Shown piece after piece: positions 55,668 to 62,944 of a stretch of DNA of 64,000 nt. Location of the stretch: contig DASYGT010000030.1 in the NCBI GenBank assembly GCA_035999365.1, positions 1 to 64,000 of the forward strand. Direction: 5' to 3'. A model generated the notes under the pieces. It made no database searches. It worked only from the letters and a program-made list of their open reading frames with translations, and was not told where the DNA came from. Origin of the DNA: DASYGT01 sp035999365. Lineage in GTDB: Bacteria > Actinomycetota > Actinomycetes > Mycobacteriales > Jatrophihabitantaceae. Position numbers and translations under genes: made by a program. Within the stretch, counting starts at the first letter, position 1; each line of letters starts with the position of its first letter.

Positions 55668-56744
55668 TCAGCCGCGCAGCGCCGCGTACCCCGGCTTGAT
55701 CAGCCCGTTGATGATGTCGAGGCGGTCGTCGAACGGGATGAAGGCGCTCTTCATCGCATTGATGGCGAACCATTGAAGATCAGCCCACTCGTAGCCGAAC
55801 GCTTCTGACAGCAACGTCATCTCGCGCGTCATCGACGTGCCGCTCATCAGCCTGTTGTCGGTGTTCACCGTGACCCGGAACTGCAGCTTGCGCAGCAGGC
55901 CTATCGGATGTTCGGCAATCGATTTCGCGGCGCCTGTCTGCACGTTCGACGACGGGCACATCTCGAGCGGGATGCGCTTGTCGCGCACGTACTGCGCGAG
56001 ACGACCGAGTGCCCCGCCCGCCGTGATGTCGTCGACGATCCGCACACCGTGCCCGAGCCTGTCGGTGCCACACCACTGGATGGCTTCCCAGATCGACGGG
56101 AGGCCGAATGCTTCGCCCGCGTGAATGGTGAAGTGGAAATTCTCGCGGCGCAGGTACTCGAATGCGTCGAGGTGACGGCTCGGTGGGAAGCCGGCCTCGG
56201 CACCGGCGATATCGAAGCCGACGACGCCCTTGTCGCGGTAGGCCACGGCCAGCTCGGCGATCTCGCGCGACCGGGCGGCGTGCCGCATCGCTGTGGCGAT
56301 CGCGCCGACCCGGATCTGCTGACCCTTCGCGGCGGCCGCGGCGACGCCCTCGTCAAAGCCGGCCAGCACGGCATCGACCACTTGCTCCAGCGTCAACCCG
56401 GCGTCGACGTGCTGCTCGGGTGCCCAGCGGATCTCGGCGTACACGACACCGTCGTCCGCAAGGTCCTCGACGGCTTCGCGAGCCACCCTGCTCAACCCGC
56501 CGGCCGTCTGCATCACGGCGACGGTGTGCGAGAACGTCTCGAGATAGCGCTCGAGCGAGCCGGAGTCGGCGGCTCCGCGGAACCACGCGGCGAGTTCGAA
56601 GGCATCGGTGGCCGGCAACGCCCGGTACCCGATCTGCTCGGCGATGTCGATGATCGTGGCCGGCCGGACGCCGCCGTCGAGGTGGTCGTGCAGCAGGACC
56701 TTCGGCGCTTTCCGGATCGAGGTGTCGTCGACGGGCGTGGGCAT
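55668..56744 (-). CDS. add: Adenosine deaminase
   Basis: 358 aa. Metal ligands LLHDHLDGG, FTIHAGEAFGLPS (His and catalytic Glu), GHGVRI, and VNTDNRLMSGT, where the usual Asp-Asp pair is Asp-Asn. The Asn variant is, as I recall, normal in the mycobacterial Add group. It deaminates (deoxy)adenosine to (deoxy)inosine, which PNP at 38908 can split. It stops 1 bp before the convergent lipoprotein gene and has its own leaderless-type promoter. Confidence 0.92.
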   Translation of the reverse strand: MPTPVDDTSIRKAPKVLLHDHLDGGVRPATIIDIAEQIGYRALPATDAFELAAWFRGAADSGSLERYLETFSHTVAVMQTAGGLSRVAREAVEDLADDGVVYAEIRWAPEQHVDAGLTLEQVVDAVLAGFDEGVAAAAAKGQQIRVGAIATAMRHAARSREIAELAVAYRDKGVVGFDIAGAEAGFPPSRHLDAFEYLRRENFHFTIHAGEAFGLPSIWEAIQWCGTDRLGHGVRIVDDITAGGALGRLAQYVRDKRIPLEMCPSSNVQTGAAKSIAEHPIGLLRKLQFRVTVNTDNRLMSGTSMTREMTLLSEAFGYEWADLQWFAINAMKSAFIPFDDRLDIINGLIKPGYAALRG

Positions 56745-56750
56745 GGCCTC

Positions 56751-56756
56751 ACGCTA
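56751..56756 (-). promoter_or_regulatory. Leaderless-type -10 box before add
   Basis: TAGCGT on the minus strand ends 6 nt before the ATG at 56744. The rest of the 179-bp gap to the ABC transporter gene shows no certain promoter for that gene. Confidence 0.5.
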
Positions 56757-56923
56757 TCGGCTGTGAGACCCGTGCTCACTTTTCCTGAGCATTTATGTCG
56801 ATCATGCGCGCGTACGCGCCCGGAGTGGTATCACTTAGGCGGAAAGGCCCTCGAATCGGACAGCCCTGTCCGGTGCAGCGGCCGTCCAGGAAGCACGGCG
56901 CAGTCCGCGAGCAGAGAGGGCTC

Positions 56924-57907
56924 ATGCAACAGTTCGCGGTATCGGTTCACGGCCTCGTCAAGCGGTACGGCGAGGTCGAGGCTGTGCGTGGCATCGACCT
57001 CGAGATCGCAGCCGGTGAGGTGTTCGGATTCCTCGGACCGAACGGCGCCGGCAAGTCGACGACGATCAACATGTTGTGCACGCTGCTGACGCCCACTTCG
57101 GGCAGTGCCGCTGTCGCCGGGCACGACGTCGTCCACGATCGTGACACAGTCCGGCGCAACATCGGACTCGTCTTCCAGGACACGACGCTTGACACCTACA
57201 TGACCGCCGAGCGCAACCTGCGTCTGCATGCGGCGCTGTACGGAGTTCCGCGCGACGGACTCGACGACCGGATGCGCCAGGTTCTGCAGATGGTCGGGCT
57301 CTGGGACCGCCGGGCGAGCAAGGTGAGCACCTACTCCGGCGGCATGAAGCGCCGGCTCGAGATCGCTCGCGGCCTGTTGCACTCGCCCCGCGTGCTGTTC
57401 CTCGACGAGCCGACGGTCGGCCTCGACCCGCAGACACGCGCGTCGATCTGGAGCTACATCGGCGAGCTACGCAAGGCCGAAGACATCACGATCTTCATGA
57501 CGACGCACTACATGGACGAGGCCGAGTTCTGCGATCGCATCGCGATCATGGACCACGGGCGGATCATCGCACTGGACACCCCCGAGGCTCTCAAGGCGAG
57601 CGTCGGAGCCGACCGCGTCCAGATCCACACCGACGACGACACGGCCGCGATCACTGCACTGGAGCAGCACTTCGGTATCGCCGCGACCATGGCAGAGGGC
57701 GCCGTCACATTCCGCGTCGAGCAGGGCGAGCAGTTCGTCCCTCGCCTGTTCGCCGAGTTCCCCCTCGCCATCCGTTCGGTGAGCGTCGCGCGCCCCTCGC
57801 TCGACGACGTCTTCATGTCCTACACCGGTTCGACCATCCGCGATGCCGAGGCAGGCGCCGGAGATCGCATCAGGCACTCGGCCCAGATCTTCGGCAGGGG
57901 GCGTTAG
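56924..57907 (+). CDS. ABC transporter ATP-binding protein (DrrA-like)
   Basis: 327 aa from the ATG at 56924, with GAGAGGG upstream. Walker A FLGPNGAGKSTTIN, signature STYSGGMKRRLEIARGL, Walker B VLFLDEPTVGLDPQTRA and H-loop FMTTHYMDEAEFCD are complete. The C-terminal extension (about residues 225-327) contains LRSVSVARPSLDDVF-like sequence (IRSVSVARPSLDDVFMSYTG), the DrrA C-terminal domain. It powers the permease encoded 2 nt downstream, probably for export of a drug, lipid or other hydrophobic compound. Confidence 0.92.
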   Translation: MQQFAVSVHGLVKRYGEVEAVRGIDLEIAAGEVFGFLGPNGAGKSTTINMLCTLLTPTSGSAAVAGHDVVHDRDTVRRNIGLVFQDTTLDTYMTAERNLRLHAALYGVPRDGLDDRMRQVLQMVGLWDRRASKVSTYSGGMKRRLEIARGLLHSPRVLFLDEPTVGLDPQTRASIWSYIGELRKAEDITIFMTTHYMDEAEFCDRIAIMDHGRIIALDTPEALKASVGADRVQIHTDDDTAAITALEQHFGIAATMAEGAVTFRVEQGEQFVPRLFAEFPLAIRSVSVARPSLDDVFMSYTGSTIRDAEAGAGDRIRHSAQIFGRGR

Positions 57908-57909
57908 CA

Positions 57910-58776
57910 GTGGTTGCCGTCAGTCCGACCTCGATCGCGCAGGTCCACGTGCCGCCGCGATCGACCATCGGTGAACTCCGCGCCATCAAGATCGTGTGGG
58001 AACGAGAGGTCGTCCGCTTCGCGAGCGACCGGCTCCGCATGGTCACGTCGCTCTTCCAGCCGCTGCTGTTCCTCTTCGTGCTCGGCACGGGGCTCTCGCG
58101 CATCGCGTCGGCCGGCACCGGCGGCTTGAACCTGCGGACCTTCCTCTACCCCGGCATCCTGGCTATGGCCGTGATGTTCACCGCGATGTTCTCCGCCGCT
58201 TCGATCGTCTGGGACCGCGAATTCGGTTTCCTGCGCGAGATGCTGGTGGCGCCGATCCGCCGGAGTTCCATCGTGATCGGCAAGTGCCTCGGCGGGGCCA
58301 CCGTGGCCACCTTCCAGGGTGTGCTGGTGATCTGCCTCGCGGGCCTGGTCGGCGTTCCCTACGCGCCGACGCTGATCCTCGAGGTGTTCGCGATGCAGAC
58401 CCTTCTCGCGTACACCCTGACCGCCTTCGGCGTGATGGTTGCGGCACGGATCAAGCAGATCCAGTCGTTCATGGCACTCACCCAGATGCTGATCATGCCG
58501 CTGTTCTTCATCTCCGGCGCGATGTTCCCGGTGCGCGGGCTGCCGACCTGGCTCACCGTGCTCAACCGGGTCGATCCGATGACCTACGCCGTCGATCCGA
58601 TCCGCCGCGTCGTCTTCAACCATCTGAACCTCTCGCCCCAGGTACGCGCGCGACTCGACCCGGGCGTCACCTGGGCCGGGTGGCACGTCCCACCGCTGCT
58701 CTGCGCCGCGGTGGTGTTCGCCCTGGGCGTCGTGCTGACCGGCATCGCCATCGCAGAGTTCAGTCGCAGCGACTGA
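57910..58776 (+). CDS. ABC-2 type permease (DrrB-like)
   Basis: 288 aa, GTG start 2 nt after the ATPase gene. Six membrane helices can be seen. The ABC-2 signature is present: DREFGFLREMLVAPIRRSSIVIGK, the long helix pair, and FFISGAMFPVRGLPTWLTVLNRVDPMTYAVD. It forms the channel of the exporter with the ATPase. Its last 17 bases overlap the 3' end of deoA on the opposite strand. Confidence 0.92.
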   Translation: MVAVSPTSIAQVHVPPRSTIGELRAIKIVWEREVVRFASDRLRMVTSLFQPLLFLFVLGTGLSRIASAGTGGLNLRTFLYPGILAMAVMFTAMFSAASIVWDREFGFLREMLVAPIRRSSIVIGKCLGGATVATFQGVLVICLAGLVGVPYAPTLILEVFAMQTLLAYTLTAFGVMVAARIKQIQSFMALTQMLIMPLFFISGAMFPVRGLPTWLTVLNRVDPMTYAVDPIRRVVFNHLNLSPQVRARLDPGVTWAGWHVPPLLCAAVVFALGVVLTGIAIAEFSRSD

Positions 58777-60049
58777 CCCGGTCGATGACCAGAGGGACCG
58801 GCTCGTACCGGTTGCCGATGTCGATCGCACCATCGAGAGCCTGCACAGCGCGATCGAAGCGGGCCGGGTCGTCGGCGTGCAGTTCCAGCAACGGCTCTCC
58901 GGCGCGTACCTGGTCTCCCGGCTTCGCGAACATAACCACGCCGGCCCCGGCCGACACGGGGTCCTCCTTGCGCGCACGTCCCGCCCCGAGGCGCCACGCG
59001 GCGACCCCGACGGCCAGGGCATCAAGGCGGGTGAGGACGCCTGTCGCAGGGGCGGTGACGACGTGGCGTTCGACGGCCACGGGTAACGACGCGAGTGGAT
59101 CCCCGCCCTGCGCCGTGATCATGCGACGCCACGAGTCCATCGCTCGCCCGTCGGCGAGGGCGTCGGCAGGATCGACTGTGTCCAGGCCGGCACCGTCGAG
59201 CATCTCTCTGGCCAAGCGCAAGGTCAGCTCGACCACATCAGGCGGACCGCCGCCGGCGAGAACCTCGACGGACTCGGCAACTTCGAGTGCATTGCCCGCG
59301 GTGCGCCCCAACGGCGTCGACATGTCTGTGAGCAGCGCCACCGTGTGTACGCCGTGCGCGTGACCGAGAGCGACCATCGCGCTCGCCAGCTCACGAGCCG
59401 CTGCGGTGTCCTTCATGAATGCTCCGGTGCCGACCTTGACATCGAGCACGAGCGAGGCCGAACCCTCGGCGATCTTCTTGCTCATTATCGAAGAGGCGAT
59501 CAGGGGGATGGACTCGACAGTCCCTGTGACGTCGCGCAGCGCGTACAGCTTGCGGTCGGCGGGCGCGAGAGCGGCCCCCGCAGCGCACACCACCGCGCCG
59601 ACGTCGTTGAGCTGGCGGATGAAGTCGTCGCTGGACACGTCGGCACGCCAGCCCGGAATGGACTCCAGCTTGTCGAGCGTCCCGCCGGTGTGCCCCAGCC
59701 CCCGTCCGGAGAGCTGAGGCACCGCCGCGCCGCATGCAGCGACGAGCGGGGCGAGCGGCAATGTGATCTTGTCACCGACGCCCCCGGTCGAATGCTTGTC
59801 GGTCGTCGGTCGCTGCACGGCGGACAGATCCAGGCGCTCCCCCGAGGCGATCATCGCCCCGGTCCAGCGAGCCAGCTCAGCGTCGGTGAGACCGCGCAGC
59901 AGCACCGCCATCGCTAGCGCCGCCATCTGCTCGTCTGCGACGACGCCTCGCGTGTACGCCGAGATCACCCAGTCGATCTGTGCGTCGGAGAGAACACCAC
60001 CATCACGTTTGGTGGTGATGACATCGACAGCGTCGAAGGGTTGAGTCAC
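58760..60049 (-). CDS. deoA: Thymidine phosphorylase
   Basis: 429 aa, GTG start overlapping the cdd stop (GTGA). Blocks: the glycosyltransferase-family-3 signature RPTTDKHSTGGVGDKITLPLAPLVAACG, SGRGLGHTGGTLDKLESIPG, SSIMSKKIAEGSASLVLDVKVGTGAFMK, and a C-terminal lipoyl-like domain (TAPATGVLTRLDA; AKPGDQVRAGEPLLELHAD). It splits thymidine or deoxyuridine to base and deoxyribose-1-phosphate, which joins the deoC route after mutase action. It is the last gene of the nup-P450-cdd-deoA operon. Confidence 0.94.
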   Translation of the reverse strand: MTQPFDAVDVITTKRDGGVLSDAQIDWVISAYTRGVVADEQMAALAMAVLLRGLTDAELARWTGAMIASGERLDLSAVQRPTTDKHSTGGVGDKITLPLAPLVAACGAAVPQLSGRGLGHTGGTLDKLESIPGWRADVSSDDFIRQLNDVGAVVCAAGAALAPADRKLYALRDVTGTVESIPLIASSIMSKKIAEGSASLVLDVKVGTGAFMKDTAAARELASAMVALGHAHGVHTVALLTDMSTPLGRTAGNALEVAESVEVLAGGGPPDVVELTLRLAREMLDGAGLDTVDPADALADGRAMDSWRRMITAQGGDPLASLPVAVERHVVTAPATGVLTRLDALAVGVAAWRLGAGRARKEDPVSAGAGVVMFAKPGDQVRAGEPLLELHADDPARFDRAVQALDGAIDIGNRYEPVPLVIDRVSRCD

Positions 60050-60447
60050 TGCCCCGTTCCGAGCTCCTCGCGACCGAAGGCGAGCGGCAGGACCTCTGTC
60101 ATCGGCTTCGGTCCGTCGACCGTGTCGACCAGCAGGTCGGGCCCGCCGTGCTCCCACAGCAGTTGCCGGCAGCGGCCGCACGGCATCAGCACAGCCCCGC
60201 GGAAGTCGACGCAGGCGAAGGCGATGAGTTGGCCGCCGCCGGACGCGTGCAGGGCCGACACAAGACCACACTCGGCGCAGAGGCCGAGTCCGTACGAGGC
60301 GTTCTCGACGTTGCAGCCGACGACGATCCGCCCGTCATCGACAAGGGCGGCAGCTCCGACCGGGAACTGCGAATACGGGGCGTATGCCGAGCCCATCGTC
60401 TCGAGCGCCGCTCGCCGCAAGGCCGGCCAGTCGATGGTCAGTGTCAT
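60046..60447 (-). CDS. cdd: Cytidine deaminase
   Basis: 133 aa, tetrameric type. Zinc and catalytic residues: CNVENASYGLGLCAECG (Cys ligand and Glu) and MPCGRCRQLLWE (two Cys ligands). It deaminates cytidine and deoxycytidine. It overlaps both neighbours by 4 nt, deoA downstream and the P450 upstream. Confidence 0.95.
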   Translation of the reverse strand: MTLTIDWPALRRAALETMGSAYAPYSQFPVGAAALVDDGRIVVGCNVENASYGLGLCAECGLVSALHASGGGQLIAFACVDFRGAVLMPCGRCRQLLWEHGGPDLLVDTVDGPKPMTEVLPLAFGREELGTGQ

Positions 60448-61655
60448 CCATGCTCCTCAATCGTGACGAGCAGCGACCGTACCCCCCGGATGACGAACTC
60501 CGGGCGGCGGCTCGGCGCGCTGTGCAGGGCCAACCGGGGAAAACGGCGCAACAGTGTGCGCAGCGAGGTCTGCAGCTCGACTCGAGCCAGTGGCGCGCCG
60601 ACACAGAAGTGGATCCCCGCGCCGAACGCGATATGTGGATTGTCCGCGCGCGTCACGTCGAACTCGTCTGCGCGCTCGAACACCGCAGGGTCGCGGTTGG
60701 CGGCGCCGAGTAGCGCAGCGATCTTGGTCCCCTTCTCGACAACGACGCCGGACACTTCGGTATCGGCGAGAGCGGTCCGTTCGAACAGTTGCAGCGGCGA
60801 GTCGTAGCGGAGCAGTTCTTCCACTGCCACCGGAACGAGTGCGTCGTCGGCGCGCAGCGCGGCGAGCTGGTCGCGATGGCCGAGTAACGCTGTCAGACCG
60901 TTGCCCACCACGTTCACCGTCGCCTCGTGGCCCGCGTTGAGCAGCAGCGTGCACGTCGTGATGAGCTCGTCCTCGCTGAGCCGGGCACCGTCGGCGTCGG
61001 TCTCGGCGATCAGCGACGACACCAGGTCCGCAGCAGGATTGAGGCGTCGGTGCGCCACAAGCTGGCGCAGGTACGCCACGAAATCGGCGGCAGCCGTCTC
61101 GGCAGCCTTCCGCTGATCGTCCGACACCGCGTACTCGTACATCTTCACGATGGCGTTCGACCACGGGCGCAGCAAGGGCCAGTCGTCTTCGGGGACACCG
61201 AGCAGTTCGGCGATCACCTGTACCGGTAGCGGTTCGGCGTACGTGGAGATCAGGTCGACGGGCGCACCCTCGGCGCCGGCAGCGGAAACCTGGTCGGCCA
61301 GCCGCTCCGCCAGCTCGGCCACCCGCGGTCGCAGCCGCTCAACGTGCCCACGGGCGAAGGCTCCGGCGACCAGGCGACGCAGGCGGGTGTGCGCGGGCGG
61401 CTCGTTCTCGAGCAGCGAGTGGACGTGGATCAGTTCGAAGGCGGGCATCGGTTCGTCGGGCCAGCGGGGACGCCACACGCGGCCGAGCTCCCGCGTACGC
61501 AGCACCGTGTTTGCCGCCTCGTGCGTGAACGTCAACCACATGCCCAGGCCGTCGTGCCACTGCACCGGACCCGCCGTACGAGCCTCGGCGAAATACGGGT
61601 ACGGATCTGCAACGACCTCCGGGGAGGTCAGGTCGAGCGACGTCGCAATTGTCAC
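60444..61655 (-). CDS. Cytochrome P450 inside the nucleoside-salvage operon
   Basis: 403 aa from the GTG at 61655, overlapping the permease stop (GTGA) and the cdd start (ATGA). P450 features: I-helix LLLNAGHEATVN (AG-x-x-T), K-helix EELLRYD (ExxR) and heme-binding FGAGIHFCVGAPLARVE with the thiolate Cys. It is a typical soluble bacterial CYP needing ferredoxin and reductase; neither is encoded nearby. The substrate is unknown. Full translational coupling to nucleoside transport and deamination genes suggests a nucleoside-related or imported compound, see finding. Confidence 0.93.
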   Translation of the reverse strand: MTIATSLDLTSPEVVADPYPYFAEARTAGPVQWHDGLGMWLTFTHEAANTVLRTRELGRVWRPRWPDEPMPAFELIHVHSLLENEPPAHTRLRRLVAGAFARGHVERLRPRVAELAERLADQVSAAGAEGAPVDLISTYAEPLPVQVIAELLGVPEDDWPLLRPWSNAIVKMYEYAVSDDQRKAAETAAADFVAYLRQLVAHRRLNPAADLVSSLIAETDADGARLSEDELITTCTLLLNAGHEATVNVVGNGLTALLGHRDQLAALRADDALVPVAVEELLRYDSPLQLFERTALADTEVSGVVVEKGTKIAALLGAANRDPAVFERADEFDVTRADNPHIAFGAGIHFCVGAPLARVELQTSLRTLLRRFPRLALHSAPSRRPEFVIRGVRSLLVTIEEHG

Positions 61656-62944
61656 GTGCCCTGACCCTTGCGCCACGGAATGCCGTCTGCGGCGGGCATC
61701 CGTAGACGCTGCGAGGCCAACGCGAGGACGAGCAGCGTGATGATGTACGGGGTGTAGGGCACGAGCTCCACCGGTACATCGTCCGTGACGCCGAACCACA
61801 GGAAGACGAGCCCGGCACCGGCCACCGCACCGATCGCCGGAACGAGCCGCCGGCGCCACGCCATCATGCCTGCGATCGCCAATAGCAGCAGCGCCACGAG
61901 CAGCAAGAGCGCATGGACGGCGGTCGCCTGACCACGCGACTGCACGGCGTCGGTGTAGCCGAACAACCCGGCGCCGGCCGCAAGGCCGCCCGGCCGCCAG
62001 TTGCCGAAGATCATCGCCGCCAAGCCGATGAAGCCGCGGCCACCGGTCTGGCCCTCTCGGTAGATTCCGGCGAAGTCCGCGAGGAACGCCCCGGCCAGAC
62101 CCGCCAACATGCCCGAGACGATCACCGCGATGTACTTCATGCGGTAGACCGGGACCCCCAGCGACTCGGCGGCCGCAGGATTCTCGCCGCACGATCGCAG
62201 TCGCAGCCCGAACGCGGTACGCCAGAGCAGGAACCAGCTCAGTGGGAACAGCAGGATGAGCAGGATCGTGAACGGGGTGAGGGTCGTCGCCAGGCCGCGC
62301 AGCACGCCGGCGAGATCCGAGACCAGGAACCAGTGATGGCGTTCGACCTTGCTCAACGCCGAATCCGCGCCGGGCACCTTCAGGCTGCTGAACTGCGGGA
62401 TGCCGGGCGACTGGGTAGGGCCACCACCCCGCTGACCGGTGAAGAACACACCCGCCAGGTACCGCGCCAGGCCGGTGGCGAGAATCGTGATCGCCACACC
62501 GGAGACGATCTGGTCGACGCCGAACGTCACCGTCGCGACGGCGTGCACGGCGCCGCCGATGAACCCGCCGACGAGGCCACCGAGCACGCCGACCCACGGG
62601 CTGTGCGAGAAATACGCGAAGTCGGCGCCGAAGAACGTGCCGAGGATCATCATGCCTTCGAGGCCGATGTTCACCACGCCCGAACGCTCGGACCACAGAC
62701 CACCGAGACCGGCCATGCCGATCGGCAGCGCGAGTGCGATGGTGGCGCCGACCGTGCCGCCCGCGGTCAGCGGTTCCGCGCCCGTCACGGCCCGTACGAA
62801 GGACAACAGCGCGAAGCCCGCCAGCGCGATGACCAGCACCTGCAGTCCGCTCAGCCGCCGCGTCCCGCGGCCCGGCCGGCGCGGAGCCACCGTGCTGCCA
62901 GGGGTACCGGGAGCCTGCGGCGGCGCCGGGTCGGCGATGCTCAT
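61652..62944 (-). CDS. nupQ: Nucleoside ABC transporter permease (NupQ/BmpC-like)
   Basis: 430 aa from the ATG at 62944, longer than many homologs because of an N-terminal Pro-rich cytoplasmic extension and extra C-terminal helices. Family blocks: SERSGVVNIGLEGMMILGTF, GVDQIVSGVAI, LRSCGENPAAAESLGVPVYRMKYIAVIVSGMLAGLAGA, and GRGFIGLAAMIFGNWRP. It belongs to the BmpA-type (simple sugar/nucleoside) ABC permeases and pairs with the gene upstream. The start overlaps the stop of that gene by 4 nt. Confidence 0.9.
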   Translation of the reverse strand: MSIADPAPPQAPGTPGSTVAPRRPGRGTRRLSGLQVLVIALAGFALLSFVRAVTGAEPLTAGGTVGATIALALPIGMAGLGGLWSERSGVVNIGLEGMMILGTFFGADFAYFSHSPWVGVLGGLVGGFIGGAVHAVATVTFGVDQIVSGVAITILATGLARYLAGVFFTGQRGGGPTQSPGIPQFSSLKVPGADSALSKVERHHWFLVSDLAGVLRGLATTLTPFTILLILLFPLSWFLLWRTAFGLRLRSCGENPAAAESLGVPVYRMKYIAVIVSGMLAGLAGAFLADFAGIYREGQTGGRGFIGLAAMIFGNWRPGGLAAGAGLFGYTDAVQSRGQATAVHALLLLVALLLLAIAGMMAWRRRLVPAIGAVAGAGLVFLWFGVTDDVPVELVPYTPYIITLLVLALASQRLRMPAADGIPWRKGQGT

